Positions 1 through 12,385 of a DNA stretch of 64,000 nt are shown piece by piece. Source of the stretch: Salminus brasiliensis (Eukaryota; Chordata; Actinopteri; Characiformes; Bryconidae); the NCBI RefSeq assembly GCF_030463535.1, contig NC_132892.1, forward strand, positions 27,274,269-27,338,268. Direction: 5' to 3'. The notes under the pieces are model-generated. The model worked only from the letters and a program-made list of their open reading frames with translations, did no database searches and was not told the origin of the DNA. The position numbers were made by a program, and so were the translations under genes. Numbering within the stretch: the stretch's first letter is position 1; each line of letters opens with the position of its first letter.

Positions 1-115
1 GGCCAGTGTCGTGTTGTAGTGATTAGGGCAGACAGCACCATCTACCCACCCATAGAGAGCATGGCCAATTGTGCCCTCTTGGATGTTGGCTGCTGACGGC
101 CGAGCTGCATAAAAA
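1..115 (-). mobile_element. tRNA-derived SINE fragment
   Basis: The stretch with 'caccatctacccaccca' and 'gagagcatggccaatt' resembles the body of the SINE family also seen at 40735-41020 and 42455-42690. It is cut by the window edge. Strand is taken from the 42455 copy, where the tRNA promoter boxes are readable. Family assignment rests on comparison inside this window. Confidence 0.5.
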
Positions 116-854
116 AAATAATAAATATGTATTGACAGAAATAATAGTTATATGATTAAATAAAATACCATGAAATACATCATAGAAAGTGTCTTTAAAC
201 TCTCTTTAACTCTCATTTACTGTTTCTGTAAAGTTAAATTATTTCATTTTTTCTAATTGGCTAGACACATTTTAATCTATTAGAAAGGAGGTGGAGCGTT
301 AACTAAAAACATCTGCTCCATTAAAGGAGCTCAAACTTAATTTTCCATTTAACTCAGATGTATAGAAAGCTAAAAAGGCCATAGCTTCAGGTATTTATTT
401 TACTATGTTTTCTGGTGAGTTATTACACGTATTATCTTGATAAAACAATTTTTGTAACGTTATCTCAAGAAAACCCTGAAGAAAAAATGCAAGGTCATAA
501 CCTAGTTTTCTGAGTGGTAGATAAGTCATTTAATATGTATATTCATTAAATTACACAGCTTTAAAAATGAGAAATTAAACAGAATCCCAGAAATTTGTGT
601 CCAAGTGTATTTAAATGAAGACTGTTCGTGTTAAAACAGACCCGTCAGTATTTTTTCAGGATTCAACACTAGATGGAGACACTCAACACTGTAGGTGTTA
701 ATTCTGCTCTGAGGATTCTGATATCACTGTTAATTGGATACCCCTAATAGAAAGCTGCTTGTCCTGTGTAGTTATATAGTCTAAGTGTTGTGATTGGTCT
801 GTTTATGCTTAGTGGAAGAGCTGCACTGACTCTGTATCGTTGCTATGGCAGCAA

Positions 855-950
855 CAAAATCGATGACATCACAATAGGCAACTCCGGGATGCACTTAAAT
901 AGTTCAGACAGTTCAAACAGAAGCTCATTAGGACAACGACCACCCTGCAG
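855..950 (+). promoter_or_regulatory. Putative promoter and non-coding first exon of the left unknown gene
   Basis: A CRE-like TGACATCA lies at 863-870 and a TATA-like 'ttaaata' near 895. A possible untranslated exon ends 'ccctgcag' at 950, before a GT donor at 951. An acceptor 'tcctttttag' ends at 1060, just before the start codon. The same signals appear in the opposite arm (16140-16240), including the CRE-like box, the TATA-like box and the donor, so they were kept after duplication. The transcription start is inferred. Confidence 0.45.
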
Positions 951-1087
951 GTAGGACCGCCCCCTCTACTCCTCCCAGCCACACCCTCTCTATTCTCTTA
1001 ATTATTATTAATAGGCAATAATTATTCATTCATTTTCTTATTGTGTTTTATCCTTTTTAGGATTACATCACTGTAGTGGTGGATATC

Positions 1088-2338
1088 ATGGAGGGCAGCA
1101 GTGAAATCTGCGATCTGGTGATATCTGCTGAAGAAAGCATGGAAAACATGGCTTTATATTCAGAAGAAAGTCTTTCTGTGCCAGACAAAATGGACACAGC
1201 TCAGCTGCCCAGTGAGGGTCTCCAGGCAGAGTCCCCCAAGGCTATAACCCAAGAACATCTGGACAGCACTGGAGAACTGATGGAAAGCAGCTACTTTCCA
1301 AGCAGCTATGTGCCCAGCAGCCTCGCCACTGATGAAGATGTGGAGATGCTTATGGAAATGGCTGAGTCAGGGATGATCATTGATTTAATGCGACTACCCC
1401 TTGGGACCTCATCTAGGGACCCGGTGGACATTATTGCTGAACTACTGATGAGATCCTGCAAGTCAGCTAATATTAACCCTGAAGAAGAAGAGGAGAAGAA
1501 GGATCCTTTGCCTGAGGAGCATGAGCAAACTGGCCTTGATAGAATTTATGAAATGGCTGTTTTGGACATCAGGCCTTTTCTTGCTGAATGCTCACCTATA
1601 AGCAGTGATGAAAGTGACACTTCTGAGGAACTTAGTGTCTCTAATGAAGAGGAAATGTCCCACACTGCAGAAGTCACCCCTCCCCCAGAACCAGTTCCTG
1701 TGGAGAAGAAAAAGAAGAGCTTTTTCCATTTCATTCGGCCAAAAAAAGCTTCTACCTTCAGGTTTGGACGAAAGGTATGGGAGCTTTTGCTTTAGTAGTT
1801 TGGTGATAAACACGTCATATAATTTGTTGCATTATTAATTATTGTGTAAATAATACGACAGATCATTTAGCTTGAGCTCTTTTATGATATTTCTGTGTTT
1901 GATGAGATCTTGACTTTTGTTTTGTTTGTTAAATGTTTGCTCATCAGAAGAAAGTATGTCCCGCTGGCCTGTCTGAAGATCATCAGCCCAGTACATCTGG
2001 AAATCATCTGGAATGTGAGTACATGAAACAGAACACACAGTTAGTCTCAATGCTAGACATCCTCATATCAGTGTTTCTTACTGCCTGCTGTTCAAGTCTC
2101 ATGAGATCACTTTTTATTGTTTGAATGTAAAAGTAAAGTAGAATACAGTTTGTTCAGTAAAGTAAGAAAACAGTTTCGTGAGTTGCTAATTTTCTGATTC
2201 ATCTTGTCTTTTGCAGCTGGAGAATCACCTGTTTCCGAGACGTTATGCATGAGAATTAGAAAGTATCTCTCCAGGATGATGGCAGCCATCCGCAGAGTCC
2301 TGCATTATCCCTTTACGCGGGTGATTCATCCAACTTAA
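1088..2338 (+). CDS. Unknown acidic/basic bipartite protein, left copy
   Basis: Three coding exons join in frame: 1088-1774, 1948-2014 and 2217-2338 (687+67+122 nt, 291 residues). Donors are GTATGG and GTGAGT; acceptors are 'catcag' and 'ttgcag'. I chose the ATG at 1088 because the frame upstream has only a GTG and the other copy starts at the equivalent ATG. The first about 200 residues are acidic and rich in Ser and Glu, with a core YVPSSLATDEDVEMLM followed by an MAESG-IDLM segment. After that come a Pro/Lys stretch, an aromatic-basic motif (FIRPKK then FRFGRK) and a C-terminal basic helix with SRMMAAIRR. There is no signal peptide or membrane segment. I do not recognise the family. It could be nuclear or a membrane-associated adaptor, but function is unknown. 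The intact frame in both duplicated copies argues that it is a real gene. Confidence 0.62.
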
Positions 2339-2436
2339 TCACTGCTTTTTGTTTACGGTGCTGTAAAAATGTCTAGATACAAATTTTCTAGATCCATATT
2401 TGTCACATAATTGTTTCAAATCTTCTGAGTAAAGGC

Positions 2437-3475
2437 CCTGATAGTCGAGGGCTTTCCAGAGAACTGGATAGAACGATCCGGTCCTCTCTGGAGTTTGGGA
2501 ACAGTCCTTGGTGATCAAGTGCTTTTCTGAGCACTGGTTAGAACCTTGGATTCATCAGCATTCTCCTGGTTGGAAGTTCCTGTTGCCCCTGAAGACTTGA
2601 AAGAACCTAGAGACAGAGTGTCAGCTGGCTAGTGCTGGGCAGAGCCTGGGCAAAGGGAGACAGGCAACCAGTTCTCCTCTCAGCACTGATTAGAGCCTTG
2701 GAAGCAGGTCCCAATGCTCCAACGCTCTCCTGAGTGCTGAGGAAAGTCTGGAAGGAAGTCCCTTTTGCCCTCAAAACTCTTCAGCAATGGTAGGTGCCTA
2801 GAGAAAGGGAGTCAGCTAGCCAGTGCACACTGGTTAACACTGGTCAGAGCTTTGGAAGCAGGTCCCAATGTTCCACTGCTCTCCTGAGTGTTGGCCACAG
2901 CCCCTGAGCACTGTGAGGAGCCTGGGAAGAAGGAGTCAGCTGGCCAGTGTTCTTATAGCACTGGTCAGAGCCTTGGCCCAATGCTGCTATGCTCTCCTGG
3001 GCTGAGCCAGGGAGATAGGCAGTGATGAGTGAGTGCTCTCCAGAGCACAACTCAGAGCCTTGGAAGCAGACCCTGACTGCCCAGTGTTTTCCTGAGTGCG
3101 GGGCAGAGCCTGGCAGCAGAAGTCCCCATCAGCCCGTGTGCAGCTGAATGTTCGGCAGAGCCTGGGCAAAGGGAGTCAGCCAACCAGTTCTCCTCTCAGC
3201 ACTGATCAGAGTCTTGGAAGCAGGCCCCGATGCTCCAACTCTCTCCTGAGTGCTGAGCAGAGTCTGGAAAGAAGTCCTCTTTGCCCTCAATACTCTTAAG
3301 CACTGGAGTCAGCTGGCCAGTGTTCCTATAGCACTGGTCAGAGCCTTGGCCCAATGCTGCTATGCTTTCCTGGGCAGGGCCTGGGGAACAGGCAATGAGT
3401 GAGTGCTCTTCTGAGCACCATTCTGAGTCTGAAGCTGACCCCGATTCCCCAGCACTCTTCTGAGTCCTGGATGGT
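2437..3475. repeat. Degenerate tandem satellite, left block
   Basis: About 1 kb of imperfect tandem units of roughly 45-55 bp, arranged as about 100 bp composites. Recurrent phrases are 'agagccttggaagcagg', 'ctctcctgagtgctg' and 'gagtcagctggccagtg'. It begins about 100 bp after the stop codon of the left unknown gene. Open frames inside it are by-products of the repeat period. A matching block in reverse orientation lies at 13520-14640. Confidence 0.8.
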
Positions 3476-3539
3476 TGGAGGACCTGCATCAACGTCCTCG
3501 GCTGCAGGGTGATCTGTCAGTTGACTTCCTTGGTTATCC

Positions 3540-3760
3540 ATCTTTCAGTTACCTGACTTACTCTTGTATTTGTGTTGTGCTATCCGGTGTCGACCAGTGG
3601 AGGATGGGTTCCTCTTTTGAGTCTTGGTTCCTCTCAAGGTTTCTTCCTCTAGCTCTGAGGGAGTTTTTCCTTGCGACTGTCGCCGTTGGCTTGTTCAAAA
3701 GAGGCTCGAACCCGGATTTCTACAAAGCACTATACAAATACATTTGAATTTCAATTATTG
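3540..3760 (+). mobile_element. Dispersed fish repeat, left copy
   Basis: Contains the phrases 'ggttcctctcaaggtttc', 'gggagtttttccttgcgac' and the tail 'caaagcactatacaaata', which are typical of a repeat common in fish 3' flanks. It ends in a SINE/LINE-like tail. A reverse copy lies at 13246-13450 in the other arm. I cannot assign the exact class. Confidence 0.6.
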
Positions 3761-4390
3761 TGACAAATATGCAAAGATAGGGATAATTATGGAAAATACT
3801 TTCTTACAGCACCGAATCTTGTAAAATAAAAATGATCTGCTGGGTAGTCTTATGTGTGTGTTTACTTCATTTGCTAAATTGCGTCTCTTTAAGTGGAACT
3901 AATGATAGGACAAAATAGAGCAAAAAGATCTCAAAATTGTATTTTGAATTACCACAAGCTTTTCCTAATGTGTCCATGTATACACTACAACTGTACAGTC
4001 TTTTAGGATGAATTCTCATTTGAAACTGTAAAATACAACATAATCTTTATTTAAATTTCTCTCCGGATTGTTCCAGCTTGTACAAATGAATTACATATAT
4101 CAGATCGAGGAATTTAAGAAAAAGAAATGTAGAATCAGAGAGTAAAAATATATATTATATATTTAATATTTATAGTATAAAACATCAAATAGTTTTATTC
4201 TGATGATATGATGTATACTGAAAATGAGCTAAAATTAAAACATGTTCAGGTTATTTCAAATCACACTTTAAAAGTACAATTTATTGTAAGTTTAGATCAT
4301 TATTTTATTTTGAACTGTACATAAAAAATACAGCAATAAAGACAGAAATAACATACCAAAATAAAAGTCACATGTAAATATGACATTCTT

Positions 4391-4396
4391 TTTATT
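4391..4396 (-). promoter_or_regulatory. Candidate polyadenylation signal of tspan1-like gene A
   Basis: AATAAA on the minus strand, about 175 bases after the stop codon at 4571. Other A/T-rich candidates are close, so the choice is tentative. Confidence 0.3.
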
Positions 4397-4570
4397 AGTA
4401 AATAACAGAAAATCTTCATTTGCTGTACAGGTAAAACATTCTCCACAGGAAACCTGGTTGGGTTGTGAAGAAAGCACCAATACACAGAAATACATTTGTC
4501 CTCTTACAAAAACGTCTGCTGTTTTACAGGTGTAATAACCTTGATGTTTAAACAGAATCCTATTGCAGCA

Positions 4571-7500
4571 CTAATTCTTGTATAATAAGACGGAGACAGT
4601 CATTGCACAAACCTAGAAGAGAAAACCCATCGTAAGGTCATTAGGTCATCATCTATCACACACATGTAGCATTGTAAGCATTACTAGATGGGTAATCTGG
4701 ATTCCTTAAGGATTTCATTCTATAACTAATCAAGTATATTGTGAAACATAATCTACTTTACAGAGCTAAACTTTACTCACATTTTCTCTTTAATTTCATT
4801 CTATATTGGTGCCTGCTATGCAGCTGATCATGCCTTTTGACTTTGGAGCTGTAGGACTTTTTGTTTGGTCGTTTTAGACAAAAATATAAAGGAAAGAATA
4901 GAGACACATTTTTCTACTCCTGTGCTGATAGATGCACAGGAAGTAGGAAGTTGTTTTATGGAAGTTCTATAGTTAGAAGTTTTTCAATGTGTCAGTGTTT
5001 TTAAAGTTACTACTGTTATACTTTAATTTTTAAACTTTAACGTTTGTCAGAATTTTTCCCTTTTTCCACCAATTTGGTGCTACCAAAGAACCCACCCGTT
5101 TACAACTCCCTCTAGCACTAGCCTCTCCACACCAGGAGGGTAAAGACTTAACACATGTCTCCACCGATACATGCATAGCCAGCCACCCCCGGTCACTGAT
5201 GCCAATGATTACATGGGACGCTACTTTCACTTGAACATGGTTCTGAAACACCAGCAGGAAAAGTAAATTTGGTGTCAAATACCTCTATGGCAGCGATGCA
5301 AATGGCCACTCCTGCCATCAAAGTTGAGTTATCCTCCACCAGTTTGATTACGGCACCAAAACAGCCTGATGTGTTCTACAAAAACAAAAAAAGAGATGAA
5401 TCAATTAATAGATGGGGTGATGCTTCGCAAATAGTGCCTGAAGGCATATTCAAAATAGTACTACAGGAGATGATGGTGATCATGTTGTTCTAAAAAAGAT
5501 TTTCCACCATATATGCATATATATAGCCATGACATATGCATGTTCAGTCAAAACAAAAAAACTTTGTACTTTTTTTTGCAACATTGCACTGGAAAGACAA
5601 GCTAAAACTACTAAAATGTTATTTGCATATTTACTTATTTACACCATTTAGCATTAATTTCAGTGTTTAGAAGCTCTGTGTTGGTTTAAGACTGTGATCA
5701 GAAAGTTGTTTCAGTACCTCTATCTTTGCTGCAGTCAGTGTACACTGTTCAGCTTTTTCATGGCAACAGCTGTTAGGGTACTGGTATAGTTTTTCAAAGG
5801 GGGAGCCGGTGAAGTCAGTGTAGTTATTGTATCCACAGCATTTCATCTGTAAGGGCACATAGACACACAAAAGGGTTAAAAGGGCTAATATGACTATTAG
5901 CATATTAAAGCTGATAGCTGTAGCCATGACATACATTCATACATTATTGGTGGTAACAGTTAGCATGACTTATTGCATTATGCTTAGACTTCATGTTTGG
6001 TCAAACTATGACATTTGTGGTTAGAAATACTGTAACACTATATTCACTAATACATGCACATTATTAATAAAGTCACATCATTAGAACTCTCTTTTACAAT
6101 GCCAAGTGCCTTTATTATTCTAAATCAATAAAATTAAAAATGCCCACAAAATCCTTTATTTAGTATTTACATTGTTTTTAAAAGCAAAAATAGTAAGTGT
6201 GTGACTTTGTGGCAAAAATGCTTAGCCATGATTTTACAATCTATGTAATGTTGTCTCTTAAACACTCTCGTTGAACTTTTATGGTGGCCTCTACTCTAAT
6301 TGGCTCATTTACACACAGAAGCCATGCTAAAATAGAAATATAAAAATATAAGTATAGATTTACATGCACAACATGTCTAAATGTTTGTGGACAGCACTTC
6401 TAGTTGATGCATTTATCTACTTTAAGCTGCACCCATTGCTGACACACATTAACCTATTGACAGCCTAATGGCAGGTGTGGGCTACAGGGGTATAATACCG
6501 TGCCCCAGCATTGAGCTGTAGAGCAGTGAAAGAACTGTGTTCTCTGGAATGATGGTGCTCCATCCAATATTTGGCTCCACTAACGCTAAAAAAAAGCAAT
6601 CAAATCCTCACAGCAATACTCCTCCAAAATCTAGTACAAAGCCTTCTTTCCTGGACAGTAAAGACAGTTACTCCAACAAAAGCAGGAGTCTTTTTAAAAC
6701 CCTTGATTTTGGTGTCCCAATACTTTTGTCCATATATAATACATAATAACGACAAAAAGGGGGCTATGTACCAGACTCATAGTCTCATTCCATGCGGTTG
6801 TGAAGACTTCATTTTCACCGTAGGATGACTTGATACTCTGAGCAACTTTTAGACGAATTCCCACCAACAGCTTTTCTGCCTAAAGAAAAAGGGAGAGTAA
6901 TTATAATTACTTGATCAAACCTAATTAAATGTCAGTTAATTCATTAGTAATTCAATAGAAAGTAGAGATCAGGTTTTGGATCAGTGAGAGATATCTGCCT
7001 GTTTTAAGATGTGCAAGATGACCCAGTACTGTTAAATCTTGAGCAAAATGTGGACATTTAATAAACGTCCGCCTACAGACCGACTGATTCGCTGAGGTCA
7101 GCAGTGATGGTCAAGAGCCTGTGTATCTTCGAAATGAAAAAATAAATGTTCTTTAAAATGTGAAACTCATTCTGATTCATTAAAAGAAAACAGGAAGCAA
7201 GCATCTTGGAAATTACAGCTTAGACGATTTTCCCTTCCCTTGGTCTGGTCAGTAAATGGTGGGAAATATGGAAACTTCCAGAGACAGTCACCACAGTGTT
7301 CCTCTATGAATCGTCAGGGCTCTATCAAAGATTATTTTCTGTACATGTTTGTGTTCTAGTTTAACTATGGTTTGATACTGCATATGTATGCAAATTACAC
7401 TAAACACTGATCAGCCATAAAAGTGTAGAGTATAAAGCCCCTCAGCATTGACTGTGGAACAGTGGAACTGCGTTCTCTGGAGTGATGGAGCTCCACCCAG

Positions 7501-10500
7501 TACCTTTGGGATGAGCTAGAGTGGCATGTGTGTTTCAGAACTGATCATCCAGCTTCAGTACCTGACCTCACTAATGCTCTTGTTGCTGCACAAAGTTCCA
7601 ACATATAGTGCGACGTCTTCAGTAGATGCTGTTTGTGTAGTAAAGGGGAACAAACACTCTATGAATAGCCCTGGTTTCAGAAGAAATGCTGAATAAACAG
7701 GCCTCTTTTAAACTTTTGACATTTGAACATCTCATAGCTCATTCCCATCGTTTTATTCACTCAGATCAGAATGGAGGGAAGACTGATAAGTGCTACACTA
7801 CATGGACAAAAGTACTGGAACACCTGCTCATTCACCATTTCCTCTGAAATCAAGGGTATTTAAACGAGTTTATCCTACTTTTGTTGGAGTAACTGTCTCT
7901 ACTGTCCAGGGAAGGCTTTCTACTAGTTTATGGCGCATTGCTGTGAGGACTTGATTGCATTCAGTTATTCACGAGTGTTAGTGAGGTCAGCTCATCGGGT
8001 CATCCCAAAAGTATTGGATAGAGCACCATCATTCCAGAGAACACAGTTTCACTGCTAAACCTAAAGTATGTACTTGGTCTGGACTTAAGAACTTTTCAGT
8101 TTGGTTCCTACCAAAAAAACAATTGTGAAAGGACCAAAGGCCATTTGTTCTGACCAAAATAGGTGGTCTCAGTGCAGATCATGGTTCAATTACAGGACGT
8201 TGAGGCAGGCTACTGTTACCCATTAAACAACAGAAGAAGAAAACTAACCTGTGTTTTGATGTTGTGCTACCTTGTCACAGTGTGCTAACATAGTGTATAT
8301 TTATAAGTACAGCTGCCAAAATAAAAGTGCAGGTAGAAAATAGGTCAAAAGCACTATATGAGAAAATGCTCACAGCTATATGGGCAGGATATTGGCCTAA
8401 ATGACTGCATTCACAGCAAACGTTCTGAATGTTACAGTTTTTGTTCACAGAACGTTCAATTTGTCCACTTTTCTGGATGTTTCTAGAATGTTTTATTTAA
8501 CTTTTTTAGTTTATTTCATGTGATTTAGTGCATTTCTATTGGTTTGTTCATCCAGAAGTATTTACACAGTGTATAGAGCATCTACAGGGTTTAAACAAGG
8601 GAGAAAACTAAACACTGACAAAAATGGAGACATGTTTTTTATTGGACAGCAGTGATATGGGCTTTTCACATTTGATGTAATGCAATAATTTATTATTCAT
8701 TTATAATTATTTCATAATTTGAACTTTTTATTATCTGTGTGAATTCAGAAAATATTCAACTTTATGTGTAAATAAATGCTCCAATTCTTAAGTTTATAAA
8801 ATGTTTTATGACCCATTCATGAAATATTGTTGTATAGTTTTTTGTCTACCTGGGAACGTTCTAATAACGTTGTGAGGCAAACCGTCATTGTGTAACACAT
8901 TGTCAGAACATTGCTGCACTCTAAAAATAAAGGTGCTACAAAATGTTCTTTGAGCGATTCCATAGATGAACCACTTTTGGTTCCATACAGAACTATTTTG
9001 TAATTGGGATATGGCAATTACACTGATAAAGAACCTTTGCATCAATGGAAGGTTTTTTGGGTCATTTAAAGGTTCTCCACACTCACGCAATATTAAATAA
9101 ACATGGTTCTTTATAAAACCAAAAGTGGTTCTCCCTCGAGATCCCTCAAAGATCCCACTGTAGAATCTTTATTTTTATAATGTTAGTATGGAATATTATT
9201 TCTGTAGCGTTACAGGCTAAATTTCCTTTTAGACCTTTTTAAAAACACTGATGAAAGTTCCTATTACATTCTCTACTACTTGGTTTAGAGGGCAAAGATA
9301 AAGTAACAACTCTTTTTATTTTGTAAAAAATACTTTTGGAGACTTTAAGCAATTAATAACAGTTAAGGTTTTATAATGCAAAATAAAGGCTACTAAGTAG
9401 CACACCTCAGTAGGTACAACTCAACAGATCACCTGTTACAAAGTAAAAATGAGCTGTGGAAGCACGTGGGGATGATTATATCTGTTAATAACGATACAAT
9501 TGTTGCACGACGAGAGCCACCCACCGAACTGACAACACACCGGCCACAATGTCAAATACGGAGAGAGAAGCACACACAGGTGTTGACGGCAGGGCGTAAG
9601 TATATCACGCAAAGTTCTCTAGCGCTCCCTAAATGTGGTACAATGTGGTACTGAAACTAACCAGATCAAATGTTTATAATGTAATAAATACTTGAACCAT
9701 GATTCTGCCTTTCAGAACATTTTATACCAGATATGTTCATGAGAACCAGTACAGTCACTGTCCTGACTTCCTTCTTCACTTCTTGTTAGTACAAAATGAG
9801 TGTGTTAATATTTTGTGTACCAACATGCCAGATTCACACTATAAAGATTAGTATATAGTCTTCTATGTACTTATATTTATAGTATTAGCATGTAGTACGC
9901 AATTGGGACGAAGCGTATAATATGTTCAAGCACTCCCCATCTGCCTGCTGTTCGTTTCCAGCGTGGCTATTTGCTGAAAACTGTAAGAGTATCAATATCA
10001 GTGGGTTTGTTTGTGAGGATGTCGAGACGAAAGAAAGGAGAGTAGACCGTTGGCTTACCGTTGGCTGGAAAAGTAGTATTAGCACTGCTCCAGCCACCTC
10101 AGCAAGGAAGACTATGAGGACAGTGATGAAGAACTGAAAATATGAAAGAAAGAAATATCAATGTTAAAAAAAAAGTTTTGGCTGGACCCCAGACGTATTC
10201 CTTTTAAGTTAGAACTTAAAACTCTTTAAGTTATTGACCGTAAAACCTATTATTCATAAACTACTACTGTATGAACTATAAAATGCATAACTGTGTGGAC
10301 CCACTTACTGATTCTTAGAGTTTACCATAATTTGAGGTCAAATGTCACTCACTGTAAGCAGCATACACTTGCTTTCACATAAGGCTCCACAGCAGCCCAG
10401 GAAGCCCATGATGGCCAGCACAGCCCCCACAGCAATCAGCAGGTAGCCCACGTTAACCAGCTGCGCTAAGACTGGGGGAGAGTCTTTAATGTGATCGAGC

Positions 10501-12385
10501 ACCGTCCGTAGATACTTGCTGTTCATTTCAACCAAAATTCCTACAAACACAGCCACTCCACCAGCCAACTGGAGACAGACGGACAGACAGGCAGATAAAA
10601 AACAAAAACAATACAATTAGAAGGCAGAAGTGAAAAAGGGAAGAATGGTTGGAGGTTGTTTGATTCCTTGTAGTACTCTATTTGAGGAAGCGGGCACTTA
10701 GACTGAGCCTACACAGCTCACACAAATTTTCCGTAGTGAGCTTGCACAGAATTGAACCCTTCTATGCCAGTAAATACACAGTAGTGACTAGCGCTCACAC
10801 CAGAGCAGTACGCAGCCACCTTAGCTCAGGAGTACATCAGCTGTGAATGATGAGGGAGAACTTTTTTGTGGGGAACCTTATAGTCCCAAGCCTCCTTCGG
10901 TTACCTTTAGGAAACCGTTTTTAAACTATTATCTCAATTATGTTTTTGCATTTCTGTGTTTATAGTGCTTTTGAGATGTTAGGTATGTTTTTACAGTGCC
11001 TATAAAACGTATGGTGACTATGAACTGGATACTTTCTCATTTTTCTCCTATTGCTTTTAGAAATGGAATCAGGGTCAGTATTTTTTATTTACAAAAATGA
11101 TCTTTATTTGTCAAAGTAAAAACAAAGCTCAACAATATAATGTCAGTTAAAAAAATATATATAAAATGACTGGCCTAATTTAACAGAGGTCCAGATTCAA
11201 TTAGTCCAATTAGTGCTAGTAGTCTCACAATTAGTGAAATGTTGATCACCTGAGTGCAGTGAAGGTGACTATCTAAAAGGTCCAGACACTAATTAATCAG
11301 TTAATCAGGCTACAAATACACCATGACAAATGAACACCCCTAAAGGTCAGAGTGGCCGCCAAGACACCTTTGTCTACTCTGAAGACATTAAAAGCTTCAG
11401 CAGCTGAGACAGGAGGGAGAAACAACTGTTCTTCGACAATTGTTCTTCATCAGTCAAAGTCATCAGTCATCAGTCATTATGGGAGAGTGGCTAGGACAAT
11501 TACATTTTGATTACAGTTTATCCAAAGGCATGTGGGAGACCCTGAAAGAAGGTCGGCTGAAAGAAAGTTCTTTGGTCGGATGAAACCAAATTGGAGCTTC
11601 TTGGCAATCAGACTAGACACTATGCTTGGTGGACACCAACAGTTTTTTAAGTTGTGGAAAAAGACAAATTATATGGACCATGAAATCCATCTATAAAAAC
11701 AATAATAGGGGATAACAGCCACATTTTATCGACATACACAAACACAGAATGGCTTGTAGGACAAAATAGTCCCCAAAAAAAACTTATTTGACATATTTAC
11801 CACTATTAACCATTTTATGATTAAGGTTATGACAATAGTAATTTCCTATTACCAGTTATTAAATATATAACACTTAAAGGTGACTGCATTAACAGCATGT
11901 TTTCTATTAATTAGGCATATTAATACAGAATTTAGCTGATGTTAATGGCAATGTATAGAAATATGTAATATTTTACTTCTATCTGTTTAATGAACACAAA
12001 GCCAGACCCTCAACAAGAAGGGGTAATATTTTGATTTCTGTTCAAGTTCCAAATACATCTGGTCTCTAGCTTAGTTGTCTAACAACAAAACCTAGCTTAG
12101 TTGTTTTGTAATTAGAATAAATAGCCTTTTTATGAAGAAGATAATGCTGGACAAGAAGTTTGAAACCTTTGGACATACAGGGCAGTTTTTCTGAACAGGG
12201 ATTAAGCCTAGTCCTGAATTACAGAGCATTTTAAATGGAAATCCTCCATTGAAAAGAACATATAGTCCAGGACCAGGCCATTTTAAGAATCATCAACAAC
12301 ATCACTGCTGTGTTAATAAAATAAGATTCTTACTTACAAATATCACACCGTTAAAGACACACATAATTGTTTTCAGGATCCACAT
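4571..12385 (-). CDS. tspan1: Tetraspanin-1-like protein, copy A
   Basis: Seven coding exons join in phase 0: 12338-12385, 10353-10568, 10059-10133, 6772-6879, 5718-5846, 5283-5375 and 4571-4612 (236 residues). Human TSPAN1 has 241. Tetraspanins organise membrane microdomains with integrins and other partners. Features seen are four hydrophobic segments (about residues 5-25, 57-77, 89-110 and 210-233), the GFLGCCGA motif after TM2, the large loop with CCG at 152-154 and six loop cysteines (152, 153, 176, 177, 184, 197), and NYTDF next to CCG as in TSPAN1. An untranslated stretch with an acceptor at 12411 precedes the ATG, so a non-coding exon lies further upstream. The gene sits in the spacer between the inverted arms. 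Exon 4 length and phase match copy B (17728-23819). The C-tail is short (LLYKN). Whether it is expressed cannot be seen. Confidence 0.85.
5045..5235 (-). mobile_element. SINE fragment in intron 6 of tspan1-like gene A
   Basis: Resembles the body of the SINE at 42455-42690, sharing phrases such as 'ccctctagcactagc' and 'aggagggtaaagac'. The tRNA head is missing. It lies between coding exons 6 and 7. Confidence 0.5.
6370..6748. mobile_element. MITE with mariner/Tc1-like ends
   Basis: One end reads 'catgtctaaatgtttgtgga' and the other 'ggtgtcccaatacttttgtc'. These are diverged inverted ends of a non-autonomous DNA transposon common in fish. The interior includes a 'gcagtgaaagaactgtgttc' stretch and no transposase. 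It lies in intron 4 of tspan1-like gene A, ending close to exon 4. Related copies in this window are near 7430, 7790, 38150, 44870, 46175, 48300 and 49120. Confidence 0.65.
7403..8060. mobile_element. Nested or broken MITE fragments
   Basis: At 7403-7425 there is a terminal motif 'actgatcagccataa', like the element at 50275-50815. Fragments of the 6370-type MITE follow (7430-7600), then a further stretch at 7785-8060 opening with 'acatggacaaaagtact' and ending with 'gcaccatcattccagagaac'. The order implies insertion and rearrangement. It lies in intron 3 of tspan1-like gene A. Confidence 0.5.
8920..9185. mobile_element. Short palindromic MITE with 'aaaataaaggt' ends
   Basis: Begins 'taaaaataaaggtgctac' and ends 'agaatctttatttttata', with internal 'ggttcttt' and 'aaagaacc' repeats. 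This is typical of a fish MITE that can fold into a long hairpin. Relatives lie at 22935-23150 and 50105-50275. Confidence 0.6.
10990..11660 (+). mobile_element. Degenerate Tc1/mariner-type transposon
   Basis: Opens with 'acagtgcctataaaacgta', a terminal motif of fish Tc1/mariner elements. At 11525-11630 it retains a transposase-like stretch: 'ggcatgtgggagaccctg' and 'ttctttggtcggatgaaacc', then 'tggcaatcagactagac'. The reading frame is broken and the middle is deleted. It lies in intron 1 of tspan1-like gene A. Confidence 0.6.

Larger units (their letters stand above)
246..3870 (+). repeat. Left arm of a large inverted duplication
   Basis: This arm matches the reverse complement of 13145-16830 across promoter, exons, introns, satellite block and dispersed repeat. 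Anchors include the segment around 250-350 (matching 16730-16820), 583-680 (matching 16430-16530), the exons, and the inner end near 3830-3870 (matching 13150-13200, ending in a CA/GT run). The arms are diverged, with many substitutions and small indels, so the duplication is not recent. Outer limits are approximate. Confidence 0.85.

Noticed and set aside
1076-1087. Earlier start (GTG) for the left unknown protein
   Set aside because: Vertebrate initiation at GTG is rare, and the other copy begins at the equivalent ATG.
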